Shown here piece by piece: positions 61,260 to 64,000 of a stretch of DNA of 64,000 nucleotides; positions within the stretch are counted from its first letter, which is position 1, and every line of letters starts with the position of its first letter. The DNA is from Lentilactobacillus sp. SPB1-3 (GTDB lineage Bacteria > Bacillota > Bacilli > Lactobacillales > Lactobacillaceae). Below the pieces are notes generated by a model, which ran no database searches, was not told where the DNA came from, and saw nothing but the letters and a program-made list of their open reading frames with translations. The translations under genes were made by a program, and so were the position numbers. The stretch covers positions 372,001 through 436,000 of the forward strand of contig NZ_CP168151.1 in assembly GCF_026913205.2 (NCBI RefSeq). The letters are read 5' to 3'.

Positions 61260-62165
61260 ATGTCAAGAGTTGTGCTGAAAGTAACCAAGCTTAGTAAGTC
61301 TTTTGGAAAAACAAAAACACTTCATGATGTTTCATTTACTTGCAATGAAGGAGAAGTTGTTGGTTTGGTTGGGGCAAATGGTGCTGGGAAGACAACAATT
61401 ATGAAATCCATATTAGGATTAATATCTTGTGATGGCGAAATTTTAGTAAACGATACAGAAAGCACTTTTGAACATCACAACGTATTAAAGGACGTGGGAG
61501 CATTAATTGAGTACCCTAGCTTGTACCCTTTCATGACGGGTAGAGAACAGCTACAACTGTTTGCCAGAGGCGAGAATAGGGAAGAGTTAGTTAATAATGT
61601 GGTCGAAGAATTAAACATGTCTAAATTTATCGATAAGTTAACAAAAGGCTATTCCTTAGGTATGAAGCAAAAGGTTGGTGTGGCTCTTGCCCTTTTAAAT
61701 AATCCTAAATTAGTAATACTAGATGAACCGATGAATGGATTAGATCCAAAAGCAAACAAGGAATTAAGAACAATTGTTGAGAATAGAAAAGCCAAAGGAA
61801 CGACATTTTTAATTTCAAGCCATATATTAGGAGATCTACAAAAAATTGCTGATAGATTAGTAATTGTCGATGATGGCCACATAGTTAAAAAAACTACAAT
61901 GGCTGACATGTTGAATTCTGGAAAACATTCTATTGTTCTTAAAACTTCTGACAATGTTCGAGCCAAAGATATCTTGAGTGAAAATGGATATAAAGTTCTT
62001 GAATCAAATAATGATTATGTAAGAATTGCAGTCGGATCTGAATATAACTTGTCAGTCATAACTAAAACTCTCGGAAATTATGACATTGATATAATTCAAC
62101 TTAACCATGAAGATAGTGATTTGGAAGACTCGATTTTAGAGCTGTTGACATCGAGTGAAAAATAG
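61260..62165 (+). CDS. ABC-2 transporter ATPase (peptide/bacitracin immunity type)
   Basis: This protein of about 301 residues has Walker A GANGAGKTT, signature YSLGMKQKV, Walker B LVILDEPMNGLDP and a C-terminal regulatory tail. It belongs to the BcrA/LanF-like DRA group, which often gives immunity to lantibiotics or bacitracin. The frame opens at 61230, but ATG 61260 follows GATGGAGG. The membrane partner starts 15 bases after its stop. Confidence 0.9.
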   Translation: MSRVVLKVTKLSKSFGKTKTLHDVSFTCNEGEVVGLVGANGAGKTTIMKSILGLISCDGEILVNDTESTFEHHNVLKDVGALIEYPSLYPFMTGREQLQLFARGENREELVNNVVEELNMSKFIDKLTKGYSLGMKQKVGVALALLNNPKLVILDEPMNGLDPKANKELRTIVENRKAKGTTFLISSHILGDLQKIADRLVIVDDGHIVKKTTMADMLNSGKHSIVLKTSDNVRAKDILSENGYKVLESNNDYVRIAVGSEYNLSVITKTLGNYDIDIIQLNHEDSDLEDSILELLTSSEK

Positions 62166-62180
62166 TAGGAGGATTAATTA

Positions 62181-62963
62181 ATGTTAACTTTAATTCATCA
62201 AGAAATTTTTAAATTATTAAAAAAGAAAAGTACATATTGGGCTTCAATAATTTTAATATTAGTTGTAATCGGAATTAGTTTTATTTGTAAGATTTACCCC
62301 AAGACCTTTCCGGGACAAATGTTTTTCACTTCTAGTTTTGGATCTGATTCTTGGGTAATGTTTGTTATGATAGCGGCCTGTGCGTCAATTATTTCAATGG
62401 AATTTCAGTACGGAACTATAAAAGAAGTTATATATCAACAGTATTCTAGAGAAACAGTACTAATTAGCAAATGGATCACCATGTTTTTATACTCTGTATA
62501 TTTGTATTTGTTAACAGGTCTTGCCGCTTTGGTCGGGAAAGTTCTCTTTTTAAACAATACATTCTCTATTACTCAAATTGATAAGGTTAGCAACGGACAT
62601 ATAACATATCTTATGCAGTGGTTTGTGTCTCTTGGAAGTAGTTTTGTAAGCCTATGGCTAGTGTTAAGTGTCGTTTTCTTGTTTGCTACATTATTTAAAA
62701 CTTCTACAATGGCTGTAAGCGTAGGAATAATTGCATTTTTTGCTTTTAGCGCTGTAAGTACATTAATGTTCAGCGTGATTGCAAAACACAACTGGGTTAA
62801 GTGGAATCCATTTAATTTTCTAAACTTTGCTAATCAAATTGGAGATCCGGCTAGAAGTACTTTAACTAAGCTTTCTGATGCTCAGTTGTTTGTAGGTAGT
62901 ATTTTATACACTGTATTATTTCTCTTAATTGGTTTACTCTCATTCAGAAGGAAAAATGTTTAA
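62181..62963 (+). CDS. ABC-2 transporter permease
   Basis: This 260-residue protein has six predicted helices. The first follows the basic start LIHQEIFKLLKKKSTYW, and the ABC-2-type segments MEFQYGTIKEVIYQQYSRETVLISKW and FLFATLFKTSTMAVSVGII follow. It pairs with the BcrA-type ATPase upstream. The likely role is export of a peptide or antibiotic, or immunity to one. ATG 62181 has AGGAGG. Confidence 0.87.
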   Translation: MLTLIHQEIFKLLKKKSTYWASIILILVVIGISFICKIYPKTFPGQMFFTSSFGSDSWVMFVMIAACASIISMEFQYGTIKEVIYQQYSRETVLISKWITMFLYSVYLYLLTGLAALVGKVLFLNNTFSITQIDKVSNGHITYLMQWFVSLGSSFVSLWLVLSVVFLFATLFKTSTMAVSVGIIAFFAFSAVSTLMFSVIAKHNWVKWNPFNFLNFANQIGDPARSTLTKLSDAQLFVGSILYTVLFLLIGLLSFRRKNV

Positions 62964-62995
62964 AAATTTAAAGTATATAATTTAGTGATAATAAA

Positions 62996-63110
62996 AATAT
63001 CTCGAAAAATCAGTTTATAGAAGAACTGATTTTTCGAGATATTTTTATAAAATGAATGATATTGGTTGGAAGTATATGGCCGTCTTATAAATTGCGAATT
63101 TGATTAATTC
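62996..63110. repeat. Intergenic hairpin element, unit C (tentative)
   Basis: A long hairpin (AAATATCTCGAAAAATCAGTT with AACTGATTTTTCGAGATATTT) is followed by T-rich DNA. The tail contains ATGGC...TTAATTC. The AATCAGTT-loop-AACTGATT core and tail order resemble units A and B at 57 kb. The hairpin also serves as terminator for the convergent ABC-2 and CPBP genes. Confidence 0.5.
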
Positions 63111-63115
63111 TTTTT

Positions 63116-63799
63116 TTAAACAGATGAAACTAAATTATTAATCATATGCAACGCAATGTTAAATCGAATATCACGGTAATGCATGTACGAGTACGACAAG
63201 AAGAGTCCAAGCCCTGAATACATCAACCAATTAAGGTCGAATTGCATTTCGTGGGCGAATCCAAAGATCAACGCACTGGTAACCATTGCCAAGATGTTAT
63301 TCAGGCGATTATCTTTATTGAAAAAGTAGTTCATAAAGATACCTCTGAATATAATTTCTTCAAAAATTGGTGCTAAGAAAACCGAATAGATATCGTTCCA
63401 AATCGGCATTTTAATGGATTGCTCCACAACGGCAGTTTGATTTTCCGGCATATGAATGATGCCACTGGTAATTAGCCAGCTCCAAATGTACTGAAAAGAC
63501 ATCATGCCGATAAACAACGCCAACAAAAGCCAAAGCTTCTTAGTGGTAGCTGGTTTATGACCGAAGTTTCGTGGGTTAAAGTTGCTCAATTGGCGGTAAT
63601 ATCGCCAACCAATAATGCTTAAGGCAATCGCCGTGGCAATCAATCCAATTCCTAAGGCATATTGGGCCTTCACCGGATCATTCAAGAAAAAAGTGGTTGA
63701 TTGAAAGATTGATGATGAAATTAGGTAAATTGCTACAAACCCGATCCACTTTAAGATTTGTAATATCTTAGTTGATAAGTAGTTTGCAGTGTTAACCAT
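63116..63799 (-). CDS. CPBP-family membrane metalloprotease (2)
   Basis: This 227-residue protein has about six helices and the CPBP motifs FEEIIFRG (EExxxR), FGFAHEM (FxxxH) and HMINNL (HxxxN). It is distinct from the copy at 59834. The start codon overlaps the stop of the VOC-family gene (TAATG), so the two are translationally coupled. The role may be peptide processing or bacteriocin self-protection; no substrate is visible. Confidence 0.88.
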   Translation of the reverse strand: MVNTANYLSTKILQILKWIGFVAIYLISSSIFQSTTFFLNDPVKAQYALGIGLIATAIALSIIGWRYYRQLSNFNPRNFGHKPATTKKLWLLLALFIGMMSFQYIWSWLITSGIIHMPENQTAVVEQSIKMPIWNDIYSVFLAPIFEEIIFRGIFMNYFFNKDNRLNNILAMVTSALIFGFAHEMQFDLNWLMYSGLGLFLSYSYMHYRDIRFNIALHMINNLVSSV

Positions 63800-64000
63800 T
63801 AGTCAAATACGGTAATTTCAATTTGGTTCTTATCGGGATCAAGAATGGTGATTGAAGTTGCCTTTCTCCTTAGTTCATTAGTTTCTCGAGGGCCATCGAC
63901 GATATCGACAAAGTAGTTGATTAGATGCGAATGGATATTGTCCATAGTATCTTTGTCAACAAAGCCAAATTCGACTGGATATTCCACGTGGTCGACTGAT
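63799..64000 (-). CDS. VOC/glyoxalase-family protein (3' part only)
   Basis: The frame runs off the right edge of the window; only the last 66 residues are visible. The sequence SVDHVEYPVEFGFVDKD and the ending SITILDPDKNQIEITVFD match the C-terminal half of vicinal oxygen chelate domains, including the metal-binding Glu in QIEIT. Family members include glyoxalases and fosfomycin- or bleomycin-resistance proteins. The specific activity is unknown. Confidence 0.78.
   Translation of the reverse strand, partial: SVDHVEYPVEFGFVDKDTMDNIHSHLINYFVDIVDGPRETNELRRKATSITILDPDKNQIEITVFD

Noticed and set aside
59834-63110. Complete bacteriocin biosynthesis cluster
   Set aside because: Protease-like and ABC genes are present, but no short ORF with a double-glycine leader or modification enzyme was seen between them.

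Overview
This looks like a chromosomal segment of a low-GC lactic acid bacterium of the family Lactobacillaceae. The pointers are AGGAGG-type ribosome sites, Apf surface proteins, PepV, PyrR attenuation, a type II-A CRISPR-Cas locus and many amino-acid permeases. A Companilactobacillus-like species is possible, but I cannot fix the genus from sequence alone. I saw no rRNA, tRNA, prophage or intact insertion sequence.

Region 1 (1-8.8 kb) is a c-di-GMP-controlled exopolysaccharide locus resembling Bacillus subtilis ydaJKLMN and Listeria pss. It holds a family 2 polymer synthase, a BcsB-like partner, a membrane protein with a degenerate GGDEF but an intact RxxD I-site (probable c-di-GMP receptor) and a GH8 lipoprotein. 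A second operon follows with an EAL phosphodiesterase, a Nox-like flavoprotein that has Ser at the redox Cys42 position, and a GGEEF diguanylate cyclase. Region 2 (8.8-16 kb) has an amino-acid permease behind a textbook leader-peptide attenuator rich in Thr/Ser codons, an EamA transporter with its own leader peptide, an MFS/HxlR pair, and a MarR-controlled ABC exporter.

Region 3 (16-33 kb) carries a GH3 hexosaminidase, two Apf paralogues with WalR-like boxes, the copper pair copY-copB, two SDRs around a MerR regulator with a 19-bp-spacer promoter, amino-acid permeases, a CoA-disulfide-reductase-like enzyme with a rhodanese domain lacking its Cys, stress proteins, and a PyrR-regulated uracil permease.

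Region 4 (33-38 kb) is a compact set of two GT8 glycosyltransferases, two PlsC-like acyltransferases and an MsbA/LmrA-like ABC exporter. It may make and export an acylated glycolipid. Region 5 (38-50 kb) has GntP, PepV, a YfcC carrier, a heme-efflux operon hrtRBA with a palindromic operator, a TrpXYZ-type ABC importer behind a leader peptide with one Trp codon, a PbuX-like purine permease between inverted PurBox-like repeats, and a cytochrome b5-like protein.

Region 6 (50.5-57.2 kb) is a complete type II-A CRISPR-Cas locus, cas9-cas1-cas2-csn2, with a four-repeat array. The tracrRNA is encoded antisense between cas9 and cas1 from its own promoter. A degenerate tandem intergenic element follows the array. 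Region 7 (57.2-64 kb) has a hydrolase, a DUF2075 ATPase, two CPBP membrane proteases, a small lipoprotein and an ABC-2 transporter (possible bacteriocin or stress immunity), and the end of a VOC-family gene.
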